From: Actinomycetota bacterium
GTDB lineage: Bacteria; Actinomycetota; Acidimicrobiia; Acidimicrobiales; MedAcidi-G1
Assembly: GCA_002721755.1 (NCBI GenBank)
Contig: PBLL01000018.1
Location: forward strand, 23,507 to 58,206
Direction of reading: 5' to 3'
DNA: 34,700 bases
Part shown: one piece after another, positions 1 through 7,092 of the stretch
How positions within the stretch are numbered: position 1 is the first letter of the stretch
How the letters are laid out: every line of letters begins with the position of its first letter
The notes under the pieces: generated by a model
Seen by the model: the letters and a program-made list of their open reading frames with translations, nothing else
The model's database searches: none
Told to the model about the DNA's origin: nothing
Position numbers and translations under genes: made by a program

Positions 1-63
1 AAATTCAATAAGAGACTTGAACAACAACTTGAACGAGTAAATGATATTTTCGACAGAGACTAG
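1..63 (+). CDS. C-terminal end of an upstream gene (partial)
   Basis: Frame 1 is open from the first base and ends at a TAG at 61-63, giving 20 residues rich in Lys, Arg, Glu and Gln, with a Leu/Gln pattern that would suit an amphipathic helix or coiled coil. The rest of the gene lies outside the window, so the product cannot be named. The next gene starts about 35 bases downstream on the same strand. The call rests only on the open frame and plausible composition, so it could be chance. Confidence 0.5.
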   Translation, partial: KFNKRLEQQLERVNDIFDRD

Positions 64-98
64 CCACTTGCATCTAACAGACAATCTTCGCCTAATCT

Positions 99-800
99 TT
101 GAACGTGGACATAAACGGTCTTTCAATAACTCCTGGCGCTGATCTTTCCGGTGCAGATCTTTCTAACACTTCTCTTGTTTCAACAGATCTAACAAAAGCA
201 AGAATGGCAGGAATTGCTTTAGCTGGATCTGATTTGACTGAAGCAAGCCTTATAGGCGCCGACCTGCGTTACTCAATCTGCCATAAAGCAATTTTTGACA
301 AAGCTGACCTTCACCATGCGAATCTATGGAATATAGACCTTCGAGGAGCTAGTGCAAAAGAAACCACTTTCTGCAAGTGCTGGTTAGGTAACTCAAATCT
401 GATTGAAGCAGATCTTAGAGGAGCTGACTTTAGTGGCGCATGGCTAACAGCAGCAGATTTGTCGAATTCACTACTTTCAGCAAGCACATTGGCAGGAGTT
501 TCATTAGCTAGAGCCTGCATGAGAGAAGCTGATCTGACCGGAGTCTTCGCCGTGGGTGCTGATTTTCGAAGCGCAATTCTAAATGGTGCAGTAATTCGAG
601 CGGCAAATTTAAGCGGTGCTAACCTGCGTGAAGCTTCACTCATTGATGCCGATCTAAGTCTTGCTGATCTGGTTGGAGCCGATCTCAGAGGCGCTCAACT
701 CGATGGAGCAGTACTAAACGGCAGTCGGCACGACTCAACAACAAGATGGCCTGAGACTTTCAAACCTCTAACTTCAGGTGCAATAGAATCTCACGAGTAA
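99..800 (+). CDS. Pentapeptide-repeat protein
   Basis: The 233-aa product is almost entirely tandem pentapeptides of the A(D/N)Lxx type (GADLSGADLS, EADLRGADFS, GANLREASLIDADLS) from about residue 12 to 205, with a short non-repeat tail. Such proteins fold as a right-handed quadrilateral beta-helix. Known members include DNA-gyrase mimics, but most have no assigned role and nothing here points to a specific partner. There is no signal peptide or membrane segment, so it is probably cytoplasmic. The start is uncertain: TTG at 99 and GTG at 105 are both possible and neither has a clear Shine-Dalgarno. The repeat region is slightly irregular around residues 65-95, where Cys-rich units (FCKCWLGNSN) interrupt the pattern. 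Confidence 0.85.
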   Translation: MNVDINGLSITPGADLSGADLSNTSLVSTDLTKARMAGIALAGSDLTEASLIGADLRYSICHKAIFDKADLHHANLWNIDLRGASAKETTFCKCWLGNSNLIEADLRGADFSGAWLTAADLSNSLLSASTLAGVSLARACMREADLTGVFAVGADFRSAILNGAVIRAANLSGANLREASLIDADLSLADLVGADLRGAQLDGAVLNGSRHDSTTRWPETFKPLTSGAIESHE

Positions 801-845
801 TTATTATTTCTGCAACTAAACTCAGTTGTAATCAAGGGGGAAATC

Positions 846-3116
846 TTGGAAGAAAGTGATCCGAAAGAAACTTGGCACAAAACTGCTTGTGTCCTCTGCT
901 CTAGCAACTGCGGGCTTGAAGTTAAATTGGACGGAAAAGAGATAACCAGAGTTCGTGGAAATAAAACCCACGTGGGTTCAAAGGGTTACACGTGTGAAAA
1001 AGCCCTACGAGTCAATTTTTACCAAAATTTTCATGGTCGCATAACAACTCCCTTAAAAAAACTTCCAGACGGAACACACATAGAAGTCGATTGGGATACA
1101 GCCATAGCAGAAGTAGCAGAAGGTTTTAAAAAAGTTAATGAGAAATATGGAGATGGCAAAATCCTCTACTATGGCGGAGGAGGACAAGGTAATCATCTTG
1201 GAATTGGATACTCAACTTCGACAAGAAACGCTTTAAAGATCACGAGACGTTCTAATGCTCTCGCTCAAGAAAAAACTGGTGAAGCATGGGTGGAAGGCAG
1301 AATGTTCGGAGCTCATACCCATGGCAATTTTCATGAAACAGAAGTCGCTGTTTTCTTAGGCAAGAACCCTTGGCATTCCCACGGATTTGACGAAGCACGA
1401 AGAGTTCTCAAAGAAATCTCTTCAGATCCGACCCGCTCCATGGTGGTTATAGACCCCCGTCGAACTGAAACGGCTGATTTGGCTGACTTCTGGCTGCCGG
1501 TCAAACCAGGCTCAGATGCATTTCTTCTCGCTGCAATAATTTCGGTGATCGTCGAGGAGAACCTTTCAGTAAAGTCCTGGCTTGCAGAAAACACAGTTGG
1601 CTCTAACGAAATAACCCAAACTTTCTCTGATCTACCTATTAGTGATTTTGCCTCTAGATGTGGCATACCAGAAGAACAGATACGTACTGTAGCTAGACGT
1701 CTTGCGGCTGCCGAAAGTGTCGCTTTTTATGAAGATCTGGGAATCGAAATGGCTCCACACTCGACTCTTGTCTCTTACCTGCAGAGAGTCATATGGGTTC
1801 TGCTAGGAAACTACGGAAATCATGGGGGGATGTCTGTCCACTCGTACGCAGCACCACTCTTCAATTACAAAGCTTCAGGATCAGAACCAACTGATCCTGT
1901 TACAGGGAGTTTGGTGATTTCTGACTTCTTCGCCTGCAACGAAATAGCAGATGGAATATTAAGTGACCACCCTGAAAGAAGCAGAGCTCTACTCATCGAA
2001 AGCACAAACCCCGTGCACTCGCTAGCGGAATCTGAGAAGTTCCGCCAAGCTATGAGAGCTGTTGACTTTTCTGTTGTTGTAGATGTAGCCCTTACAGAAA
2101 CGGCTCGCGAAGCTAGCTATTTTCTTCCAGCGGCTACCCAGTATGAAAAAGTTGAAACCACATTTTTCAGTGCTGGGTTTCCAGATAACTGGATATGCGT
2201 AAGGCCACCAATTCTGGCGCCTCCAGAGGGTGTTTTAACAGAACCAGAGATACATACCCGAATAATTAAAGAACTGGGCCTCACGAAAGAAGAAGATTTT
2301 TTAGCCCTACGAGAACTAGCTAAGAAAGGACTCGACGATTTCAGCAAAGGTTTTATGGAGTTTTCAATTAATAACCCTGAAGTCGCTGCGTTAGGTGGAG
2401 TGGTCTTATATGAAACATTAGGTAAAACCCTTCCAGCAGGAATGGAGGGTGCTGCCGTCCTTTGGTTTACTGCCCAACAAACAGCCCTCAGATACCCTTC
2501 GCAAGTAAAAGCTGCAGGTCATGAAGGTGAGGGACCTTCGCTTGGAAATTCGTTGTTTAAAGCAATGATTTCCAACCCAGACGGCATAATTTTCACTCGA
2601 CATGAACAAGAGCAGGCATGGGATCTTTTAAGTACAGCAGACTCGAAAATAAATCTAGCTATTCCGGAAATGCTAAAAGAAGTCAAAGATCTGGCTGACT
2701 CCCCATCTGAATACACAAGTGATGAATTCCCATTTGTACTTGCTGCAGGAGAAAGAAGAAGTTTTACAGCAAACACAATTATGCGAAATCCTGAATGGAG
2801 GAAGCGTGACCGAGAAGGAACTCTACGGCTCAGCATAGAAGATGCACAAGAGTTAGGTATCGACAATGGTGCTCGAGTCCGAATCACCACACCAGGCGGT
2901 ACGGCTGTTGCAGTCGCCGAAATCAACGAAACAATGATGCAAGGACATGTCTCTCTGCCTAATGGTCATGGTTTGAGTTATTCGCCAGCTGGTGGAGAAC
3001 CTGAAATTTTTGGTGTACCCACGAATGAACTAACATCTACAGACTGGTGTGATCCCATTGCTAAAACCCCTTGGCATAAGCACGTACCAGCTCAACTCGA
3101 AGTAGTTAATCCTTAA
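846..3116 (+). CDS. Molybdopterin-dependent oxidoreductase, formate dehydrogenase/NapA-like
   Basis: This 756-aa protein has the architecture of the DMSO-reductase (CISM) superfamily. An N-terminal [4Fe-4S] motif uses Cys15, Cys18, Cys22 and Cys50 (CVLCSSNC...YTCEK). The large molybdopterin domain contains FLGKNPWHSHG and VVIDPRRTETADLADFWLPV, the usual MGD-binding pattern. A C-terminal dinucleotide-binding domain (about 625-756) carries LPNGHGLSYSP. The start is TTG at 846, behind a strong AAGGGGG. At the stretch EGRMFGAHTHGNF, where homologues usually present the Cys, Sec or Ser molybdenum ligand, I see only Ala and His. The ligand may therefore be different, or my alignment may be off. No partner subunit, FdhD or maturation gene is adjacent. 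No signal peptide is seen, so it is probably cytoplasmic. The substrate is unknown. Confidence 0.85.
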   Translation: MEESDPKETWHKTACVLCSSNCGLEVKLDGKEITRVRGNKTHVGSKGYTCEKALRVNFYQNFHGRITTPLKKLPDGTHIEVDWDTAIAEVAEGFKKVNEKYGDGKILYYGGGGQGNHLGIGYSTSTRNALKITRRSNALAQEKTGEAWVEGRMFGAHTHGNFHETEVAVFLGKNPWHSHGFDEARRVLKEISSDPTRSMVVIDPRRTETADLADFWLPVKPGSDAFLLAAIISVIVEENLSVKSWLAENTVGSNEITQTFSDLPISDFASRCGIPEEQIRTVARRLAAAESVAFYEDLGIEMAPHSTLVSYLQRVIWVLLGNYGNHGGMSVHSYAAPLFNYKASGSEPTDPVTGSLVISDFFACNEIADGILSDHPERSRALLIESTNPVHSLAESEKFRQAMRAVDFSVVVDVALTETAREASYFLPAATQYEKVETTFFSAGFPDNWICVRPPILAPPEGVLTEPEIHTRIIKELGLTKEEDFLALRELAKKGLDDFSKGFMEFSINNPEVAALGGVVLYETLGKTLPAGMEGAAVLWFTAQQTALRYPSQVKAAGHEGEGPSLGNSLFKAMISNPDGIIFTRHEQEQAWDLLSTADSKINLAIPEMLKEVKDLADSPSEYTSDEFPFVLAAGERRSFTANTIMRNPEWRKRDREGTLRLSIEDAQELGIDNGARVRITTPGGTAVAVAEINETMMQGHVSLPNGHGLSYSPAGGEPEIFGVPTNELTSTDWCDPIAKTPWHKHVPAQLEVVNP

Positions 3117-3144
3117 ATAGATTCGTTAGAAGGAACTTTTCAAA

Positions 3145-3744
3145 ATGGAATTACTTATTATAAGACATGCACGACCAGTTGCTGAAATACGCTCTGAGGG
3201 AGAAGGACCGGCTGACCCTCCGCTTTCTCCTTTGGGATTAAAGCAAGCTGAAGCAACTGCTGAATTCCTGAAAGGTCAAGGAATACTGCATGTTGTATCT
3301 AGCACAATGCTTAGAGCTATCCAGACCGCTGAACCATTTGCGAAACAAACTGGATTAGAGATTGAAGTTATAGATGATCTCAAAGAAGCTGATTTTGAAC
3401 GCAATTCTTATACCCCTGTCGAGGAAATGGATTCAGATCATCCTTTCATCAAGGAATACCTTGAAAATCCTGAATCAATTTTCGGCGGTGATCTCGAAGG
3501 TTTTCGGGAAAGAACCGTGAATGCTTTTAACTACTTAATCAAGAATTACAAAGGTTCAAATGTTGCTGTCTTCTGCCATGGAATGGTTATGGGGGTTTAC
3601 TTGCAAAGCATTCTGGGACATAGAGATCCCGTTGCACTGCAACCTGACTATTGCGGTATTACCAGAATCACTGCGTCATCATCAGGTTTGCGTTCTGTGA
3701 GATCTGTGAATGAAACGAGTCATGTTCGTCACTTGCTCGATTAA
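3145..3744 (+). CDS. Histidine phosphatase family protein
   Basis: The 199-aa protein matches the phosphoglycerate mutase-like histidine phosphatase superfamily. The N-terminal LLIIRHARP is the RH[G/A] signature with the catalytic His8. The family's TMLRAIQTAEP block follows, and VFCHGMVMG near residue 145 holds the second active-site His. Length is normal for a single-domain member. An AGAAGGAA about 10 bases before the ATG supports the start. It lies 28 bases after the molybdoenzyme gene on the same strand and could be co-transcribed. The substrate cannot be told; the family includes phosphoglycerate mutases, alpha-ribazole phosphatases and broad sugar-phosphate phosphatases. Confidence 0.85.
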   Translation: MELLIIRHARPVAEIRSEGEGPADPPLSPLGLKQAEATAEFLKGQGILHVVSSTMLRAIQTAEPFAKQTGLEIEVIDDLKEADFERNSYTPVEEMDSDHPFIKEYLENPESIFGGDLEGFRERTVNAFNYLIKNYKGSNVAVFCHGMVMGVYLQSILGHRDPVALQPDYCGITRITASSSGLRSVRSVNETSHVRHLLD

Positions 3745-3757
3745 TGATCAAATTTTG

Positions 3758-3830
3758 TACCCCGTACGGGATTCGAACCCGTGTTACCAGGTTGAGAACC
3801 TGGCGTCCTAGGCCACTAGACGAACGGGGC
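3758..3830 (-). tRNA. trnE: tRNA-Glu (anticodon CTC)
   Basis: The minus strand folds as a full cloverleaf. A 7-bp acceptor stem GCCCCGT/ACGGGGT includes one G-T pair. The anticodon stem CCAGG/CCTGG encloses TTCTCAA, giving anticodon CTC, and the T arm carries GGTTCGAATCC. The discriminator is A and no CCA is encoded. It resembles other bacterial tRNA-Glu genes (CGTCTAGTGGCCTAGGAC D-arm region). It lies downstream of tRNA-Gln and gltX on the same strand. Confidence 0.95.
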
Positions 3831-3877
3831 CAGACTTTTTTACTTAACTAAAATGATTATCGTTAAAATATGTTGCG

Positions 3878-3949
3878 CTCGGGGGGGAGGACTTGAACCC
3901 CCAACGACTGGACCAGAACCAGCTGTGTTGCCAATTACACCACCCCCGA
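3878..3949 (-). tRNA. trnQ: tRNA-Gln (anticodon CTG)
   Basis: On the minus strand the acceptor stem is TCGGGGG/CCCCCGA with discriminator G. The anticodon stem CTGG/CCAG encloses TTCTGGT, giving anticodon CTG, which reads the Gln codon CAG. The T arm is GGGGG-TTCAAGT-CCTCC with one G-T pair. No CCA is encoded. It lies between gltX and tRNA-Glu, all on the minus strand. Confidence 0.95.
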
Positions 3950-4016
3950 AAGTGGCCTATAAGGCAATTTAAGCGTAACGCCTTGTTGTTTATGCGAGTT
4001 CTATATCGACAAAAAG

Positions 4017-5360
4017 TTAAAGGCTTTTCCTAGTATCGGAAATCCGTTTTAAAACCTCCTCTCGAGTCATACAACAAGCCATTGTTTCAAAAAGAGGTGG
4101 ACCCACCGTTCTACCAGTAACAGCCACTCTCAAAGGTGCTTGGGCTTTCCCAAGCTTTAAATCAACTTTTTCTCCTGCTTTGGTAACTAAATGCTTTAAA
4201 ACGTCTGTTTCCCACGCGCAATCTTCAAAAGAGCCAGCTACATACCCAAGAAGTGTGTCCACTGTTTGTGGATCTTTCATTGTCTTTTTCCAAGAATTTT
4301 CATCGATTTCAGGAGTATCTAAGAACAGAAAATCAACAAACCTTGGAGTATCACTTAATGTTCTTAATTTTTCCTGTATGAGATCTGCCATTATAGAAAA
4401 TTTCTCAGGGTCAAAGTTTTCTTTAGGCCATGAAGTTTCCCCTCCTATCCATGGCTCTACTCGCTCCATAAAATCTTCTTTTGAGAGATTTCTGAGATAC
4501 GAGGAATTAATGTGTTCAAATTTTTGGATATCAAAAAATGCTGCAGCCTTATTTACATCTTCGATGCTGAAAATTTCAACGATTTCCGCCAATGAACGTA
4601 TTTCAACTCCATCAGGTGGACCCCAGCCAAGTAGAGCAAGGTAATTGACCATTGCTTCTGGCAGGAATCCCTTTTCTCTGTAGTCACCTACGGCTACATC
4701 ATCTCGCCGTTTAGAAAGTTTTTTCCTTTGTTCATTTACTAACAGAGGCAAGTGGGCGTAAATCGGGTGTTGAGCTCCCATAGCATCTAGAAGGAGAAGT
4801 ACTTTGGGTACGCCTGAAAGTAGATCCTCTCCACGGATAGCATGTGTGATTCCCATATCCGCATCGTCTACAGCGTTAGCTAAAAGAAACATGGGACTTC
4901 CATTAGACCGCCATATAACAAAATCTTCTAAATCATCCGTATTGAAAACAACTTCACCACGGACCAAGTCATTAAAGGAAATGGTTTTGTTTTGAGGCAT
5001 ACGGAATCTGACAGCCAGACCTTCGGTTAGGCCAGTTCCCTCGACTTCGCGATTCTCGTCATCACAAAGATATGCAAAACCATTTTCCAAAAAGGTCTGT
5101 ACGACCTCTCGATGTCTTTCTAGTTTCTCTGATTGGTATATGGGGCCTTCATCCCAGTCGAGACCCAGCCAGTCAAGTTCCTCCAGTAACTGTTCAGTCA
5201 GTTCCGGACGGTTACGCTCCTGATCTGTGTCTTCGATACGAAGGATGTAACTTCCTCCTGTAGCTCGAGCGTACAACCAGTTGAACAAAGCAGTCCGAGC
5301 GCTTCCTACATGCAAAAACCCTGTCGGGGAAGGCGCGAAACGGACTCGTGGTTTCATCAT
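4017..5360 (-). CDS. gltX: Glutamyl-tRNA synthetase
   Basis: Class I aminoacyl-tRNA synthetase of 447 aa that charges tRNA with glutamate. The HIGH-type motif is FAPSPTGFLHVGSARTALFN near residue 8. LRIEDTDQERN follows, and the KMSKS-type loop is KKLSKRRDD near 215. The C-terminal half is the helical anticodon-binding region. Length is a little below the usual 460-490 aa. The start is one of two tandem ATGs. The gene is followed at once by tRNA-Gln and tRNA-Glu, the two substrates of a non-discriminating GluRS working with GatCAB. Whether this enzyme is non-discriminating cannot be proven from the sequence, and no gat genes or glnS are in the window. Confidence 0.95.
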   Translation of the reverse strand: MMKPRVRFAPSPTGFLHVGSARTALFNWLYARATGGSYILRIEDTDQERNRPELTEQLLEELDWLGLDWDEGPIYQSEKLERHREVVQTFLENGFAYLCDDENREVEGTGLTEGLAVRFRMPQNKTISFNDLVRGEVVFNTDDLEDFVIWRSNGSPMFLLANAVDDADMGITHAIRGEDLLSGVPKVLLLLDAMGAQHPIYAHLPLLVNEQRKKLSKRRDDVAVGDYREKGFLPEAMVNYLALLGWGPPDGVEIRSLAEIVEIFSIEDVNKAAAFFDIQKFEHINSSYLRNLSKEDFMERVEPWIGGETSWPKENFDPEKFSIMADLIQEKLRTLSDTPRFVDFLFLDTPEIDENSWKKTMKDPQTVDTLLGYVAGSFEDCAWETDVLKHLVTKAGEKVDLKLGKAQAPLRVAVTGRTVGPPLFETMACCMTREEVLKRISDTRKSL

Positions 5361-5417
5361 CAGAACGCTAACGGAAATAGAAGACAGAAAGTCTGATACT
5401 CGCAGAGAATCATTGCG

Positions 5418-6653
5418 TTATGAGAATTCATTTTTCAAGTCATTGTTGTGCTGTCCAATTATTGGGGCGGCAATTTCGATTTCTCTGGCGTATGGTTCTA
5501 CGGCTTTGTTTCCTTTCACTTCTGTCGGTATCTCACCTGACCCCAGCATCCATTTTGCGACTCCGGAAAGTGATACATCTAACATCCATCCTTTTTTTGA
5601 CCTCAATGCAGAAAGACCAAGAGTCGCAGCTAGTAAACCGGCTGATGGGTCTGCTACTGCATCTGCTACAAACCCGAGAGGCTCCCGTAAAAATAAACCG
5701 CCCGAAACAGCAGCGTCATCACCAAAAGCTACGCCCCCAGATCGAAATCCTGTTCTGCCGTATCCTGTTATAGAAATCCAAACAGTTCCATTTTCAACCT
5801 CTTTTTCTGCGTTAATGCCAAACTGTTTTAAAGCTCTGGGTCTGCTGCCTTCAATAACCACATCGGCTTCTTTTACAATTTTCATTAACAATTTCAAGGA
5901 ACTGTCGTCATTAACATCCAGTGCTAATGATTCTTTGCCACCGTTAAGCAGGTCAAAAAACCCTGCAGGTCCTCTTCTAGCCCCATCAGGTCTTGACAAA
6001 CTTTCTACTTTTATTACACGACATCCATTCCTTCGCAACAGATCTCCACATAGTGGACTTGCCCATAGAGAACCGAATTCAAGGACTAATGACACATCCG
6101 AATGTCTCTTGGATGGACCTCCTTCGGTCAGCACTGCGGGCTTTGCATTTCCCTCTGTATCGGGAACACCCAGTGGGATACCCAGGAGATCGGCCTGTTC
6201 CATTAACTCTTGACTTTGAGATTTAGCTATAACTGAAAGAACTGCTTTAAGGTCATACGGATCGATTCTTCTTTGAAGCCATGCAGGTATTAATTCTAGA
6301 TCATCGGGTCTGGCGAAATTTATACAAATAGGTTTATCGACCGCTTCAACAAGTCTTGCATAACCTCCAACTGACCTATCACCCTGTCTTGTGAATCCGG
6401 TTATAGCGGCTCTCTCGCCGAGTAAAGCGATTCCATCAATTGGAAATCCGGTTATTCCTGTTATTGCCTCTGATAGTTGATCCATACTTAAAGCAACCCC
6501 AACAGGAACTTGCCTTGCTTCTCCTGAAGGTTCACCCGTAATAGACATAGCCCCTGAAGATGCCCATCTTGAAGCAGCATCTGAGACATCTCGACTTTTC
6601 TCTTCACAAAGTTGAAGAAGAAGTGCCTTGGGGTCATTAAATCCTTGATCCAT
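5418..6653 (-). CDS. Family III (CaiB/BaiF-type) CoA-transferase with permuted-looking domain order
   Basis: The 411-aa protein has the block that normally opens a family III CoA-transferase (LEFGSLWASPLCGDLL, then CRVIKVESLSRPDGARRGP, LALDVN and ISITGYGRTG), but only from about residue 192. About 190 residues precede it and resemble the middle or late part of the fold (AAITGFTRQGDRSVGGYARLVEA). This suggests a circularly permuted arrangement, an inference from motif order. A catalytic Asp candidate lies in VAFGDDAAV near residue 330. I recall a similar architecture in actinobacterial acyl-CoA gene clusters. It diverges from the ligase/crotonase set at 6768-9621. There is no clear Shine-Dalgarno before the ATG. 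The gene ends 57 bases before gltX on the same strand. Confidence 0.7.
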   Translation of the reverse strand: MDQGFNDPKALLLQLCEEKSRDVSDAASRWASSGAMSITGEPSGEARQVPVGVALSMDQLSEAITGITGFPIDGIALLGERAAITGFTRQGDRSVGGYARLVEAVDKPICINFARPDDLELIPAWLQRRIDPYDLKAVLSVIAKSQSQELMEQADLLGIPLGVPDTEGNAKPAVLTEGGPSKRHSDVSLVLEFGSLWASPLCGDLLRRNGCRVIKVESLSRPDGARRGPAGFFDLLNGGKESLALDVNDDSSLKLLMKIVKEADVVIEGSRPRALKQFGINAEKEVENGTVWISITGYGRTGFRSGGVAFGDDAAVSGGLFLREPLGFVADAVADPSAGLLAATLGLSALRSKKGWMLDVSLSGVAKWMLGSGEIPTEVKGNKAVEPYAREIEIAAPIIGQHNNDLKNEFS

Positions 6654-6677
6654 GAATCTTAGAATCGTACTGCAATC

Positions 6678-6730
6678 TCAATTATCTTGCCGCAGAGTGG
6701 TGCTTAACCCTAGTTTCATCAATTATCTTG
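6678..6730. promoter_or_regulatory. Divergent intergenic region with a 12-bp direct repeat
   Basis: Between the divergent CoA-transferase and the 101-aa protein, the 12-mer TCAATTATCTTG occurs at 6678-6689 and again, identical, at 6719-6730. The copies are 41 bases apart, close to four helical turns. A strong GAGGAGG ribosome-binding site follows at 6754-6760. The repeat may be a paired binding site for a regulator of the lipid genes; that role is inference. No convincing -35/-10 pair was identified. Confidence 0.4.
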
Positions 6731-6767
6731 ATGTTAAGAGTATTTTAATAAATGAGGAGGAATTCCT

Positions 6768-7073
6768 ATGGCGCTACTCAAGGCTGGAGGAAGATGGTCT
6801 AGCAGTGTCTGTGATACTGAAGTGATCGTTGTAAAAGGACCTGAAAATGACGTCTCTCTTACGTGCGGAGGCGTGGAAATGGTCGAGGCAGGTGGTGATC
6901 CTGTTTCTGGTGAATTAGATGACAGCGGGGATGGCACCCAATTGGGCAAAAGATACGTAGACGAAGAGGACACTATTGAAGTTCTTTGCACGAAACCAGG
7001 CTCAGGCTCTTTAGGCGTAGATGGAAAGATGCTTGAGTTGAAAGATGCCAAACCTCTACCAGCTTCTGACTGA
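6768..7073 (+). CDS. Conserved 101-aa protein with three cysteines, acyl-CoA-ligase associated, function unknown
   Basis: The ATG follows a strong GAGGAGG, so expression is likely good. The protein has Cys15, Cys33 and Cys73, an LGKRYVDEEDTIEVLCTK segment and a DAKPLPASD tail. I recall small proteins of this type directly upstream of acyl-CoA synthetase genes in Mycobacterium and Frankia relatives, but no function is known to me. There is no signal peptide or membrane span. The three Cys could bind a metal or be redox-active; this is speculation. It is 19 bases from the ligase gene and surely shares its transcript. Confidence 0.75.
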   Translation: MALLKAGGRWSSSVCDTEVIVVKGPENDVSLTCGGVEMVEAGGDPVSGELDDSGDGTQLGKRYVDEEDTIEVLCTKPGSGSLGVDGKMLELKDAKPLPASD

Positions 7074-7092
7074 CCTACGGATAGGTTAAATC

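Noticed and set aside
811-830. Small CAACT/AGTTG hairpin before the molybdoenzyme
   Set aside because: Five base pairs in AT-rich sequence is expected by chance, and no regulator context supports it.
846-3116. Second selenoprotein (formate dehydrogenase type)
   Set aside because: The frame has no internal TGA, and the ligand region encodes Ala/His, not Sec.
5281-6213. 310-codon plus-strand open frame
   Set aside because: It lies antisense to the gltX start and the CoA-transferase, has Ser/Pro-rich low-complexity composition and no family signal; a shadow of real genes.
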